Shown here: one piece after another, positions 36,853 through 45,193 of the stretch | How the letters are laid out: each line of letters starts with the position of its first letter | Position numbering within the stretch: the stretch's first letter is position 1 | The notes under the pieces: model-generated | The model's database searches: none | What the model saw: the letters and a program-made list of their open reading frames with translations, nothing else | Told to the model about the DNA's origin: nothing | Program-made: the position numbers and the translations under genes | Origin: CAVVEQ01 sp963747315 | GTDB taxonomy: Bacteria; Chloroflexota; Anaerolineae; Anaerolineales; Anaerolineaceae | NCBI GenBank assembly: GCA_963747315.1 | Contig: CAVVEQ010000006.1 | Coordinates: forward strand, 310,001-374,000 | Length of the DNA stretch: 64,000 nt | Direction: 5' to 3'

Positions 36853-37605
36853 ATGCCTGAATCTGTAGACCAATCCAGCCTTGAGATCATCCCCACCCAT
36901 ATTGCCGTCATCATGGATGGCAACGGACGCTGGGCGCAGAACCACGGCGTGCCGCGCATCGAAGGGCACCGTGCGGGTACCGAGAACCTGCGCCGGGTGA
37001 TCAAAGGCTGCGTGGATTTCGGGGTCAAATACCTCACCGTATACGCCTTTTCAACCGAGAATTGGTCCCGCCCCAAAGACGAAGTGCAGGGGCTTTTGCA
37101 TATCCTCGGTTCAGTGATCGACCGCGAACTGAAGGAGTTGAATGCCCAGGGAGTGCAGCTGCGCCACATCGGCCGCCTGGAAAAGTTGACACCCTCCCTG
37201 CGGAAGAAAGTGATTCACGCGGTCGAAATTACGAAGCAAAATGACCGCCTGGTTTTTACGATCGCATGGAATTATGGCGGCAGGGACGAGATCGTTTACG
37301 CGGTGCAGCAACTCATGCGCGAAGGCATCCCGCCGGATGATGTCACCGAGGATCATATCTGCCAGCGACTCTTCACCACCGGTACTCCTGACCCCGACCT
37401 GATCATCCGCACCTCGGGCGAGATTCGCGGCAGCAATTTTCTCATCTGGCAATCCGCCTACTCCGAGTGGTACTTCACTCCAGTTCTTTGGCCGGATTTC
37501 GATAAGGAGGAGCTGCGCAAAGCCATCGTTGAATTTGGGCAGCGCAACCGGCGTTTCGGCGGCCGGCAGGGGTGCCATCCCCAGGATAGCGGCTACCATG
37601 GCTAA
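36853..37605 (+). CDS. uppS: Isoprenyl (undecaprenyl) diphosphate synthase
   Basis: Adds isopentenyl units in cis to farnesyl diphosphate, making the lipid carrier for cell wall and glycan synthesis. 250 residues. The catalytic Asp is in HIAVIMDGNGRWA (Asp22), followed by GHRAGTENLRRV, LTVYAFSTENW and the C-terminal substrate-binding signature RTSGEIRGSNFLIWQSAYSE. Six bases after frr and overlapping cdsA by eight bases. The last ~15 residues (RQGCHPQDSGYHG) are poorly conserved and encode the overlap. It supplies the carrier used by LCP-type enzymes such as those at the left end. Confidence 0.95.
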   Translation: MPESVDQSSLEIIPTHIAVIMDGNGRWAQNHGVPRIEGHRAGTENLRRVIKGCVDFGVKYLTVYAFSTENWSRPKDEVQGLLHILGSVIDRELKELNAQGVQLRHIGRLEKLTPSLRKKVIHAVEITKQNDRLVFTIAWNYGGRDEIVYAVQQLMREGIPPDDVTEDHICQRLFTTGTPDPDLIIRTSGEIRGSNFLIWQSAYSEWYFTPVLWPDFDKEELRKAIVEFGQRNRRFGGRQGCHPQDSGYHG

Positions 37606-38401
37606 ACGCGTCCTCACCATCGTCGTTCTGCTCCCCATCGTGATTATCTCCGTCTGGCTGGGGTCCTGGACGACCACCATCCTGGTGGCGATCTTCACAG
37701 GTATGGCAGCCTGGGAATACGCCGGGTTATTCAAATCGGGAAAATATCAACCCAGCACTGCATTGATCGTGGCAGGCAGCGTCACCCTGGTTGTGGCACG
37801 TCAGCTTTACGGGTTCGACGGCAGCAGTCTTGTTCTTGTCGCGCTGATAATGGGGTTCATGATCTTCCACGTCTTTGCATACCAGCGCGGAGTGGAAACC
37901 GCTGCTGTGGATTTCGGTATTTCGCTGGCAGGTACCGTTTATCTGGGATGGATGATGGGATATTTCGTCTCCCTGCGCAACCTGGAGAACGGTTTCTGGT
38001 GGATCGCCCTGGCATTCCTGGCCAGCATGTTCTCCGATATGGGCGCCTTCCTCATCGGGCGCAAGATCGGCCGGCATAAGATGATGACCCGTGTCAGCCC
38101 CAATAAGTCCTGGGAGGGGTATATCGGCGGGGTGGTCGTCTCCATGCTCCTCACCACGTTGATCGCCTGGGGGATACACCTTTTTATCCCCGCTGTATCG
38201 ATCCTCGGTGGATTTGTGATGGGGCTGGTCATTTCCATCCTAGCCCCGCTAGGGGATTTCGGCGAAAGCATGCTCAAACGCCCCTTTGGCATTAAGGATT
38301 CCAGCGACCTCATCCCGGGGCACGGCGGCTTCCTGGATAGGATCGATGCCTTTCTTTGGGCAGCCGTGCTTGGATATTATCTGACCCTGATCCTGACATA
38401 A
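37598..38401 (+). CDS. cdsA: Phosphatidate cytidylyltransferase
   Basis: Makes CDP-diacylglycerol from phosphatidate and CTP, the entry to phospholipid synthesis. A start at ATG 37598 gives 267 residues, overlapping the uppS end by eight bases. Multiple membrane helices run through the protein (VLTIVVLLPIVIISVWLGSW first). The family signature is complete near the C-terminus: SMLKRPFGIKDSSDLIPGHG then GFLDRID. SDMGAFLIGRKIGRHKM is the other conserved segment. The gene order uppS-cdsA is widely conserved. Confidence 0.95.
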   Translation: MAKRVLTIVVLLPIVIISVWLGSWTTTILVAIFTGMAAWEYAGLFKSGKYQPSTALIVAGSVTLVVARQLYGFDGSSLVLVALIMGFMIFHVFAYQRGVETAAVDFGISLAGTVYLGWMMGYFVSLRNLENGFWWIALAFLASMFSDMGAFLIGRKIGRHKMMTRVSPNKSWEGYIGGVVVSMLLTTLIAWGIHLFIPAVSILGGFVMGLVISILAPLGDFGESMLKRPFGIKDSSDLIPGHGGFLDRIDAFLWAAVLGYYLTLILT

Positions 38402-38423
38402 CAGTACTTGAAAGAGGAAATTA

Positions 38424-39406
38424 ATGACCACTGAGCCCACCCGCAACCTTGCGTTGGAGCTTGTTCGCGTTACCGAAGCAGCTGCACTCGCCGCCGGTCG
38501 TTTTGTCGGCCGGGGGGATAAAAACGCAGCGGATAAAGCTGCCGTGGACGCGATGCGCCTGGTGATGAATTCCATCCAGATGGACGGCGTGATCGTTATC
38601 GGCGAGGGGGAAAAGGACGAAGCACCCATGCTCTTCAATGGCGAGCGGCTCGGCACCGGCGCCGCTCCGGCAGTGGATATCGCCGTGGACCCCATCGACG
38701 GCACCCGCCCTCTGGCTAACGGTTTGGATAACACCATCGCCGTGGTAGCCCTCGCCCCGCGCGGAACCATGTTCGATCCCGGACCGTTTGTCTACATGGA
38801 CAAGCTGGTGGTTGGACCCTCCGCCGCCTCTGTGATCGATATCCAGGCACCGGTGCGGGTTAACCTCGAGAAGATCGCCCGCGCCAAAGGGGATAAACTG
38901 GAAGATCTCACCGTGGTGATCCTCGACCGGCCACGCAACGAAACCCTGGTACGTGAGGTGCGTGCCTGCGGGGCGCGCATTCGCCTGATCCACGATGGCG
39001 ATGTGGCCGGGGCGCTCATGACCGCCTGGCCGGAATCGCATATCGACGCGTTGATGGGGTTGGCGGCACGCCGGAGGGGGTGATCGCCGCCGCCGCGCTG
39101 CGCTGCATGGGCGGCTCCATCCAGGGCAGGCTTTATGCGCGTACGCCGGAGGAGGAAATCCGCGGTAAAGCGGCAGGGGTGGATTTTGAAAAAGTGCTCA
39201 CCCTTGATGACCTGGTCGGGTCGCAGGATGTCTTTTTTGCTGCCACTGGCATCACCGGCGGGGAGCTCCTGAAGGGTGTGGAATATTCCGCCGGGATCGC
39301 CCAGACCGACAGCCTGGTGATGCGCGGGCTCACCGGTACCATCCGCCACATCACCGCCACCCACCAGCTCAGCCGGTTGGATAGCATTTCTAGTATTCAG
39401 TATTGA
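38424..39406 (+). CDS. glpX: Fructose-1,6-bisphosphatase class II, one frameshift
   Basis: Removes the 1-phosphate from fructose 1,6-bisphosphate in gluconeogenesis. About 327 residues once a missing G near 39057 is restored; the first frame ends LMGLAARRRG, and the intended sequence is GVGGTPEGVIAAAALRCMGG. Motifs: ALAAGRFVGRGDKNAADKAA, IVIGEGEKDEAPML with metal-binding acids, and VDPIDGTRPLANG. The C-terminal part has FFAATGITGGELLKGV. The start ATG has GAAAGAGGA upstream. It follows cdsA by 22 bases in the place where many bacteria have dxr. Confidence 0.93.
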
Positions 39407-39417
39407 GATCCACAGCC

Positions 39418-39456
39418 GTCATTGCGAGGAGCCCGAAGGGCAATTAAGCAATCTCA
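39418..39456. repeat. Interspersed repeat, copy A (GTCATTGCGAGGAG type)
   Basis: Begins GTCATTGCGAGGAGCCCGAA and ends GCAATCTC. A diverged copy lies at 47565-47603, sharing the GTCAT-GCGAGGAG start and GC-ATCTC end. Both are in 3' intergenic regions. This resembles the widespread small imperfect-palindrome repeats found in many bacterial genomes. Confidence 0.7.
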
Positions 39457-39542
39457 CCGGTAATTATTGATTCAGCTCAAAAACTGAAATGAAAAGGCGG
39501 ACGGATATTTGTTTCTTTAAAAAATAATCCGTGAAAATCTCC

Positions 39543-39571
39543 TTGCATCTCCCGAATCCCCGTGTTATAAT
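39543..39571 (+). promoter_or_regulatory. Promoter of rplS
   Basis: -35 TTGCAT (39543-39548), a 17-base spacer, and an extended -10: TGTTATAAT with TATAAT at 39566-39571. It is 52 bases before the rplS ATG. Confidence 0.8.
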
Positions 39572-39622
39572 CCGCCCTCGCGTCAAGAAGCGCTGATCTT
39601 AGAATAAAGCAAGGTGTCCATC

Positions 39623-39970
39623 ATGAGTGTCGATATCAAAGCTGTTGAGTCTCCCGTAAACCCGAATATTCCCGAACTGCGCACCGGCGATACTGTCAGT
39701 GTGCACGTCAAGATCAAGGAAGGCAACCGCGAGCGTATCCAGGAATTTAAAGGCACCGTCCTTTATATGCACCGCCGCGGGCAGAACTCCACCTTCACCG
39801 TCCGCCGCCTGGCCTCCAACGGCGTGGGCGTCGAGCGCAGCTTCCTGCTCCGCTCCCCGCGCATCGACAAGGTGGTGGTCGAGCGCCACAACCAGACCCG
39901 CCGCTCCCGTCTCTACTTCCTGCGCGACCGCACCGGCAAGAGCGCGCGCCTAAAACAGAAATTTTCCTAA
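39623..39970 (+). CDS. rplS: 50S ribosomal protein L19
   Basis: Large-subunit protein at the 30S-50S interface. The ATG at 39623 with AAGGTG seven bases upstream gives 115 residues; an in-frame GTG at 39614 overlaps that ribosome binding site and is less likely. Motifs: PNIPELRTGDTVSVHVKIKE, ERIQEFKGTVLYMHRRGQNS, TFTVRRLASNGVGVERSFLL and ARLKQKFS at the end. It is monocistronic here, with its own promoter and a strong terminator. The rpsP-rimM-trmD neighbours common elsewhere are missing. Confidence 0.96.
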   Translation: MSVDIKAVESPVNPNIPELRTGDTVSVHVKIKEGNRERIQEFKGTVLYMHRRGQNSTFTVRRLASNGVGVERSFLLRSPRIDKVVVERHNQTRRSRLYFLRDRTGKSARLKQKFS

Positions 39971-39992
39971 TCTCCTCTCTCCTTTGTTTTTT

Positions 39993-40031
39993 GGGTGCAG
40001 CTTCATTCGAGGTTGCACCCGCTTCTTTTTT
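39993..40031 (+). terminator. Intrinsic terminator of rplS
   Basis: GGGTGCAGCTTC (39993-40004), loop ATTC, and GAGGTTGCACCC (40009-40020) form a 12-base stem with two G-T pairs, followed by GCTTCTTTTTT. Its 3' arm also contains the likely -35 box of the next gene. Confidence 0.9.
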
Positions 40032-40041
40032 AAATTAGAAT
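40013..40041 (+). promoter_or_regulatory. Promoter embedded in the rplS terminator, for a leaderless amidotransferase gene
   Basis: -35 TTGCAC (40013-40018) inside the terminator's 3' arm, a 17-base spacer, and -10 TAGAAT (40036-40041). The ATG at 40049 follows after exactly seven bases, about where transcription would begin. Confidence 0.6.
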
Positions 40042-40048
40042 GGTCGGT

Positions 40049-40765
40049 ATGCCCTCTCCCTTCATCGGTGTCACCTCCGCTGAATTTACCCCGATAACCC
40101 GGAACGATAAGGAAGCCTATACCCGCGCTGTGGAAATGGCCGGCGGCTCACCCGAACTGATCCCAGCCAACCTTCCGCAGGAAGAACTGGAAGCCCTTAT
40201 CGCAAAGTTGGATGGCATCCTCCTCACCGGCGGCGGCGACATCGACCCCGCCCGTTTCAATGGCCTCCCCCATCCGCGCGTCTATGGAATTTCAGAAAGC
40301 CGGGATGCCACCGAGATCACGCTCGCCCTCCGCGCGCGCGACCTTCGCATCCCCCTCCTCGGCATCTGCCGCGGCTGCCAGGTGATGAATGTGGCTTACG
40401 GTGGCAGCCTCTACACCCACATCAGCGATCAGCTTCCCGGCGCACTTGAGCACAGCCATGAAAAATTCCGCGAGGAGCACCACTTTGTCAGCATCGATCC
40501 CGATTCCTTGCTGGAATGCATCACAGGAACGAACGAAATGGCGGTTAATAGCCTTCATCACCAGGGCATCTCCACGGTCGCGCCAGCGCTCATCCCCACC
40601 GCCTGCGCGCCGGATGGCTTGGTGGAAGGGGTCGAGCTGCGCGCGCATCCTTTCGGTCTTGGTGTGCAGTGGCATCCGGAACACCTGACCGACCGGCCTG
40701 AGATGGCGGCATTATTCAATGCCCTCGTTGAGGCCGCGGGAAAATACCATGACCGGGCTCGTTAA
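40049..40765 (+). CDS. Class I glutamine amidotransferase-like, gamma-glutamyl-GABA hydrolase (PuuD) family
   Basis: A 238-residue hydrolase of the peptidase C26 group, which cleaves gamma-glutamyl amides. The nucleophile Cys (about residue 107) is in GICRGCQVMN, and the His/Glu of the triad are in VQWHPEHL. LLTGGGDIDPARF and SLHHQGI are further family motifs. An ATG exists at 40040 but lies within the -10 box, so I prefer 40049 as a leaderless start. It overlaps murI by 17 bases and may be cotranscribed with it. Its true substrate is not evident; gamma-glutamyl-GABA is only one possibility. Confidence 0.88.
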   Translation: MPSPFIGVTSAEFTPITRNDKEAYTRAVEMAGGSPELIPANLPQEELEALIAKLDGILLTGGGDIDPARFNGLPHPRVYGISESRDATEITLALRARDLRIPLLGICRGCQVMNVAYGGSLYTHISDQLPGALEHSHEKFREEHHFVSIDPDSLLECITGTNEMAVNSLHHQGISTVAPALIPTACAPDGLVEGVELRAHPFGLGVQWHPEHLTDRPEMAALFNALVEAAGKYHDRAR

Positions 40766-41576
40766 CCCACCCCCCATCGGGGTCTTCGATTCCGGCGTGG
40801 GCGGGCTTTCCGTCCTCAAAGCCATCCGCGCCCAGTTGCCCGCCCAGCCGGTCTTCTACTTTGCCGACCAGGCGCACGTCCCCTACGGCTCGCGCAGCCT
40901 GGAAGAAGTTCGCACCTTTTCCTCAAAAATCACCGAATTCCTGCTCAACCTCGGCTCTGCCGTGATCGTGGTAGCCTGCAACACCGCCTCAGCTGCCGCC
41001 CTCCAGGAGCTGCGCGCCGAGTTTCCACAAACCCGCTTCGTGGGTATGGAACCGGCGGTCAAACCCGCCGCTGAGCAGACCCACACCGGCGTGGTGGGCG
41101 TGCTGGCCACCCCTGCCACCTTCCAGGGCAGGCTCTATTCCTCGGTGGTCGAGCGCTTCGCCAGCGGGGTTACCCTCATCCAGGATACCTGCCCGGGGTT
41201 GGTGGCTGAGATCGAGAAGGGCAACCTGGAAGGAGCCGAAACACGACGTATCCTTCGTGAAGCCGTCCTACCCATGCTGGAAAAAAATATCGATACCATT
41301 GTCCTCGGCTGCACCCATTACCCCTTCGTCATCCCCCTCATCCGCGAGATCGCCGGGGAAGGCGTGAATGTGATCGACCCCGCCCCCGCCATCGCACGCC
41401 AGGCCGGCCGCGTTCTGGATTCGCTCGGCATTGTCCAGCTTGCGGATTTTAAGTCCGACGTCCGATATTTCACCAGCGGTTCCTCTACAGAATTTAAAAG
41501 GCTGCTTCCTCTGCTGTTGGGAGAGAATGGGAATGTCCAGCAGATCTCCTGGGACATCAACGGCCAGCTATTCTGA
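40749..41576 (+). CDS. murI: Glutamate racemase
   Basis: Makes D-glutamate for peptidoglycan. The ATG at 40749 gives 275 residues. Motifs: IGVFDSGVGGLSVLKAI, YFADQAHVPYGSRS, VVACNTASAAAL with the first catalytic Cys, and VLGCTHYPFVIPLI with the second. Both cysteines and neighbouring acids are present, so the enzyme should be active. It overlaps the amidotransferase gene by 17 bases. Its presence supports a peptidoglycan-containing wall in this organism. Confidence 0.95.
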   Translation: MTGLVNPPPIGVFDSGVGGLSVLKAIRAQLPAQPVFYFADQAHVPYGSRSLEEVRTFSSKITEFLLNLGSAVIVVACNTASAAALQELRAEFPQTRFVGMEPAVKPAAEQTHTGVVGVLATPATFQGRLYSSVVERFASGVTLIQDTCPGLVAEIEKGNLEGAETRRILREAVLPMLEKNIDTIVLGCTHYPFVIPLIREIAGEGVNVIDPAPAIARQAGRVLDSLGIVQLADFKSDVRYFTSGSSTEFKRLLPLLLGENGNVQQISWDINGQLF

Positions 41577-41690
41577 TTTTTCAAACACAATTAGCCTGCC
41601 GAAATTTGCACTATCTTCCCATCCAACAAATCAACCAATCACCTACTCTAACCCTCCCCCCTGTTATACTTGCCCAAAGGAAAATCACCC

Positions 41691-42221
41691 ATGCCCCGAA
41701 TTGATCTCGAAATGAACCCCGTCGACGCGCTGCGCGCGGATGCGATCGGCAAGCCCGGCAAGCGGGTATTCTATATGCAGGGCGAAAAGGACGGTCAAAA
41801 AGCCACCCTGCTGGTGGAAAAGATCCAGCTCCAGGTGCTGGCTCAGGGTGTGCAAAAATTCTTCAACGAGCTTTCCACCGAAAAGCCCGATCTTCCGCCC
41901 GCTGCGATGGAATGGAACGAAAAGGAATTCCGGCTTGCCCCGCCGATGGATCCGCTCTTCCGCGTGGGCGAGATCGACCTGGTTTACGACCCCGACCCTG
42001 ACCTGGCGGGGTTGGTCTGTCGAGAGATCCTGCGGGACGACAGCCTGCCCGAGGACCTGGGCATTGTGCGCTTCTGGTGTACCCGCGCCCAGCTGCAAGC
42101 CCTGGCTGAGTGGATCGTGGAGCTGGCCGGACGCGGCTTGAAGATCTGCCCCACCTGCGGGCAGCCGATGGATCCCGAGGGCCACCTCTGCCCCAAGAAG
42201 AACGGGCACAGCAAGAAATAA
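41691..42221 (+). CDS. DUF3090 family protein
   Basis: 176 residues. The ATG at 41691 has AAAGGAAAA upstream; an in-frame TTG 21 bases earlier is less likely. A -10 TATACT is at 41665-41670. Recognisable parts are IDLEMNPVDALRADAIGKPG, RVFYMQGEKDGQKATLLVEK and a C-terminal zinc-ribbon-like end (GLKICPTCGQPMDPEGHLC). The family's biochemical function is unknown. In Actinobacteria DUF3090 genes sit next to SCO1664-type genes, and the same pair occurs here (next gene 13 bases on). Confidence 0.88.
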   Translation: MPRIDLEMNPVDALRADAIGKPGKRVFYMQGEKDGQKATLLVEKIQLQVLAQGVQKFFNELSTEKPDLPPAAMEWNEKEFRLAPPMDPLFRVGEIDLVYDPDPDLAGLVCREILRDDSLPEDLGIVRFWCTRAQLQALAEWIVELAGRGLKICPTCGQPMDPEGHLCPKKNGHSKK

Positions 42222-42234
42222 CCCGCTTCAAACC

Positions 42235-42980
42235 ATGGACCCCCTCTCTGCACCGGATGTCACCCAGGAATCGATCCTCGCCGCCCTGACCGGGGGGGAG
42301 ATCGACCTGCAGGGGCAGTTCGTCTGGGGCTCCAATTCCACCTTCCTGGTGCATGTCGTCACGCCCGATCTCAGACTACCAGCCATCTACAAACCCTCCC
42401 GCGGCGAGCGCCCGCTCTATGATTTCCCCAGCCTCAAGCCTGGCAAAGCGCGAGGTAGCTGCCTGGATGGTCAGCCAGGCGTTGGGCTGGCAGCTCGTCC
42501 CTCCCACCGTCTACCGCCGCAAGGGACCCTTTGGAAAGGGCTCGCTCCAGCTTTTCATTCCCCATGACCCAAATAGGCATTACTTCAGCATGACCGATGC
42601 CGAAAAGGAATCACTGAAAGTGGTCACCGTCTTCGACCTGTTGATCAATAATGCTGACCGCAAGGGCAGCCATATCCTTTGGGATGAAAGCGGACACCTC
42701 TGGGCTATCGATCACGGGATCTGCTTTCACCGCGACTACAAGCTGCGCACGGTGATCTGGGATTTCATCGGTCAGCCCATACCGCAGGAATTCCTGGAGG
42801 ATATCCGCACTTTTCTGCCCATTGTTGGGTGATCCTGGCACGCCGTCCGGGCTCCTGCAGGATTGGCTGCTGCCCGGGGAAGTGAATGCCCTCCGGCGGC
42901 GGTCAGAACAGCTGCTCGCGGAAGGCGTTTTCCCATCCCCGCGCGGTAAGGACCGTCCCTTCCCGTATCCACCGCTCTAG
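42235..42980 (+). CDS. SCO1664-type protein (PI3/PI4-kinase-like fold), two frameshifts
   Basis: About 247 residues when read through two single-base insertions, near 42432 and near 42828. The pieces are GQFVWGSNSTFLVHV and AIYKPSRGERPLYDFP, then SSLAKREVAAWMVSQALGW, FDLLINNADRKGSHILWDE and AIDHGICFHRDYKLRTVIWD, and finally SGLLQDWLLPGEVNALRRRS to the stop at 42978. NNADRKGSH and AIDHG correspond to kinase-like catalytic and metal-binding motifs. The family accompanies DUF3090, and its substrate is unknown. Confidence 0.85.
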
Positions 42981-42989
42981 GATTAAAAG

Positions 42990-44015
42990 ATGAAAGAATA
43001 CCGTCTCGAACTGATTGGTTTTGGCAATGTCGGGCAGGCGCTCGCCCGGCTGCTGCTACGCAAGGGAAAAATCCTGAGTGATAAATACAACCTGGAATTC
43101 ATTGTTACGGGTATCGCCACCGGCAGGCATGGATCAGTGATTGACCCGGGCGGGATCGACCTGGACCAGGCGCTCGCGGAAGCCTCTGCGGGGTTTTCCG
43201 GCAGTTTGTTCGGGAAAACCCATACCAATACCCTGGATTTCATCTCAGCGTGCTCCGCCGATGCCCTGCTGGAGAATTCCCCGGTCAACCACCAGACTGG
43301 TGAACCAGCTGCTGAGCACCTGCGCGCAGCCCTAAGACTTGGCATGCACGCCATCACCGCCAACAAGGGACCGGTGGTTTTCGCCCATCGCGAGCTCACC
43401 CGGCTGGCTTCTGAAAAGGGCAAGCGCTTCCTCTTCGAATCCGCCGTGATGGATGGCGCACCCATTTTCTCACTTTTCCGCGAGACCCTGCCCGCGGCGG
43501 AGCTGCGCGGCTTCACCGGCATCCTCAATTCCTGCACCAACTTCATTCTCGGCTTGCTGGAGCAGGGCGAATCCCTGGAAGATGCCATAAAAAAAGCACA
43601 GTCCATCGGCATCGCCGAAACCGACCCCACAGCCGACCTGGATGGCTGGGATGCCGCCGTGAAGGTTGCCGCGCTCTGCAACGTGCTGATGGGCGCGGAT
43701 CTCAAGCCAAGCGATATCCCCCGCGCCGGAATTCGCTCCCTTTCAGCGGAGGAGATCCGCTCCGCGCGCGCCTGCGGCGAGCGCTGGAAGCTGATCTGTC
43801 AGGCTAACCGCGAAGGAGGGAAGCTGATCACCTCCATCCGCCCGGAGTTGATCGATACCACCTCACCATTTTTTACCGTCGAAGGCACCAGCTCGATGGT
43901 GAAATTCGAAACCGACGTCCTGCCCGGGTTGGGTATCCTGGAGATGAACCCCAGCCCGGAGACCACCGCCTTTGGGCTGCTCGCGGACCTCATTCGGGCG
44001 TTTAAAGAAAATTAA
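42990..44015 (+). CDS. hom: Homoserine dehydrogenase
   Basis: Reduces aspartate semialdehyde to homoserine, for threonine and methionine synthesis. 341 residues, without the C-terminal ACT domain of the longer, feedback-regulated form. NAD(P) binding: LIGFGNVGQALARLL at residues 8-22. Family signature: AEHLRAALRLGMHAITANKG, LFESAVMDGAPIFS, GILNSCTNFILG and AETDPTADLDGWDAAVKVA, containing the catalytic Lys/Asp region. It starts 9 bases after the preceding stop. No thrB, thrC or aspartokinase gene is nearby. Confidence 0.95.
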   Translation: MKEYRLELIGFGNVGQALARLLLRKGKILSDKYNLEFIVTGIATGRHGSVIDPGGIDLDQALAEASAGFSGSLFGKTHTNTLDFISACSADALLENSPVNHQTGEPAAEHLRAALRLGMHAITANKGPVVFAHRELTRLASEKGKRFLFESAVMDGAPIFSLFRETLPAAELRGFTGILNSCTNFILGLLEQGESLEDAIKKAQSIGIAETDPTADLDGWDAAVKVAALCNVLMGADLKPSDIPRAGIRSLSAEEIRSARACGERWKLICQANREGGKLITSIRPELIDTTSPFFTVEGTSSMVKFETDVLPGLGILEMNPSPETTAFGLLADLIRAFKEN

Positions 44016-44018
44016 ACA

Positions 44019-44661
44019 ATGAGCGAAGCGATCTGGCTTTCAGGAACCTCCCTCTCGCTGTACTCACGCGAAACCCAACGCGCCTGGCTGGATCGTTTCC
44101 TGTCGGAATCTGCCATTCGCCCGGAATGGATCAGCGCAGTACACATCATCCAGCCCGGAAAAGTGATAATCAATTCAGTTTGGAACCTCCCGATCGTACC
44201 ATTCACCTGGATAGGCGCGCTGCAGCCAGTCTCACTTCATCCTCGCTGCGCTCTGCCGGGAACTGCGCGCTGGTGAGCATGAATTGGCGTTGATACTGGA
44301 AAAAGACCACTCCGGCTGGAACGCCGCCCTCCTGGCCACCCCGGCTTTCTTCGGGTCCCGTAACCGCATCCCTGCGGTTATGGTCACAGAAACCAGGGTT
44401 TTCCCGCAACCCCGACCGGATGCCAGTAGAGCGGAGCAGGTGCAATTCCTGGAAAAATCCAGCCTTCCCCCTCTGCCTGAAGCCATTTCTTCACCTCAGG
44501 CTGCCTGGCTGAATGGGGTGACCTGGTCGGATGCAACCGGGTTAGTGCGCGCGTTTAACGCTGCCTCCGAGATGCTCTCAAAAGGGCACAGTACATTAAG
44601 CGCCTTGTGCAGCGCGGCTTCAGACGAACCGATCTTGATCACCCTTCTGGAGGGGTTGTGA
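44019..44661 (+). CDS. Unrecognised protein between hom and folK, one frameshift
   Basis: About 213 residues if one extra base near 44222 is removed, joining FTWIGALQ to SHFILAALCRELRAGEHE. Other visible stretches are IWLSGTSLSLYSRETQRAWL, PEWISAVHIIQPG, LALILEKDHSGWNAALLATP and TLSALCSAASDEPILITLL. It is probably cytoplasmic, with no signal or membrane segment. The beta-strand/helix rhythm and the DHSGWNAALL segment faintly recall thiolase-like folds, but I cannot assign a family. It starts 3 bases after hom and its stop overlaps the folK start (GTGA), so it belongs to this operon. Confidence 0.7.
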
Positions 44662-45170
44662 GCGAGCAGGGGTTGATCTATCTATCCACCGGTGCCAACC
44701 TGGACAACCGCGAGCAGAACCTTGCCAGTGCCCTGGCCGCCCTCTCTGATGTCATCTCGATTACGGCGGTTTCGAGCGTTTACGAGACCGAACCCTGGGG
44801 TTACGCCGACCAGCCCGCCTTCTTAAACCAGGTGATCGCGGGTTTCACTCCACTGGAACCGCAGGCCATCCATGCGCTGATCAAGCGCATTGAAACCGGA
44901 CTGGGGCGCGAGCCCACCTTCCGCTACGGGCCGCGCCTGATCGATATTGACATCCTCTCCATCGGCAGCCTGGTGCTGGAAACCCCCGAGCTGGTCATCC
45001 CCCACCCGCGCCTGCAGGAACGCGCCTTTGTGCTGGTACCCCTGGCTGAGATCGCCCCCGGCTGGGTCCACCCGGAATTACACATCGACGTGAAATGTCT
45101 ACTGGAAAAAGTGGATGCCAGTGGGGTAAAATTGTACCCGTCTACCGGGACTGTCCGTGACCATCGTTAG
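44658..45170 (+). CDS. folK: 2-amino-4-hydroxy-6-hydroxymethyldihydropteridine pyrophosphokinase
   Basis: Pyrophosphorylates the pterin alcohol before dihydropteroate formation in folate synthesis. Start at GTG 44658, overlapping the previous stop by four bases; 170 residues. Motifs: IYLSTGANLDNREQNLASAL, YETEPWGYADQPAFLNQV and FRYGPRLIDIDIL with the two metal-binding Asp residues, then LVIPHPRLQERAFVLVPLAE. folP follows 23 bases downstream, so two consecutive folate steps are encoded together. The folE and folB genes are not in the window. Confidence 0.95.
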   Translation: MSEQGLIYLSTGANLDNREQNLASALAALSDVISITAVSSVYETEPWGYADQPAFLNQVIAGFTPLEPQAIHALIKRIETGLGREPTFRYGPRLIDIDILSIGSLVLETPELVIPHPRLQERAFVLVPLAEIAPGWVHPELHIDVKCLLEKVDASGVKLYPSTGTVRDHR

Positions 45171-45193
45171 ACACCATTAATATTGAGGAAAAG

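Noticed and set aside
39407..39622. tRNA or small RNA gene in the intergenic gap
   Set aside because: No cloverleaf or TPsiC-like GGTTCGAATCC pattern; the gap is explained by the repeat and the rplS promoter.
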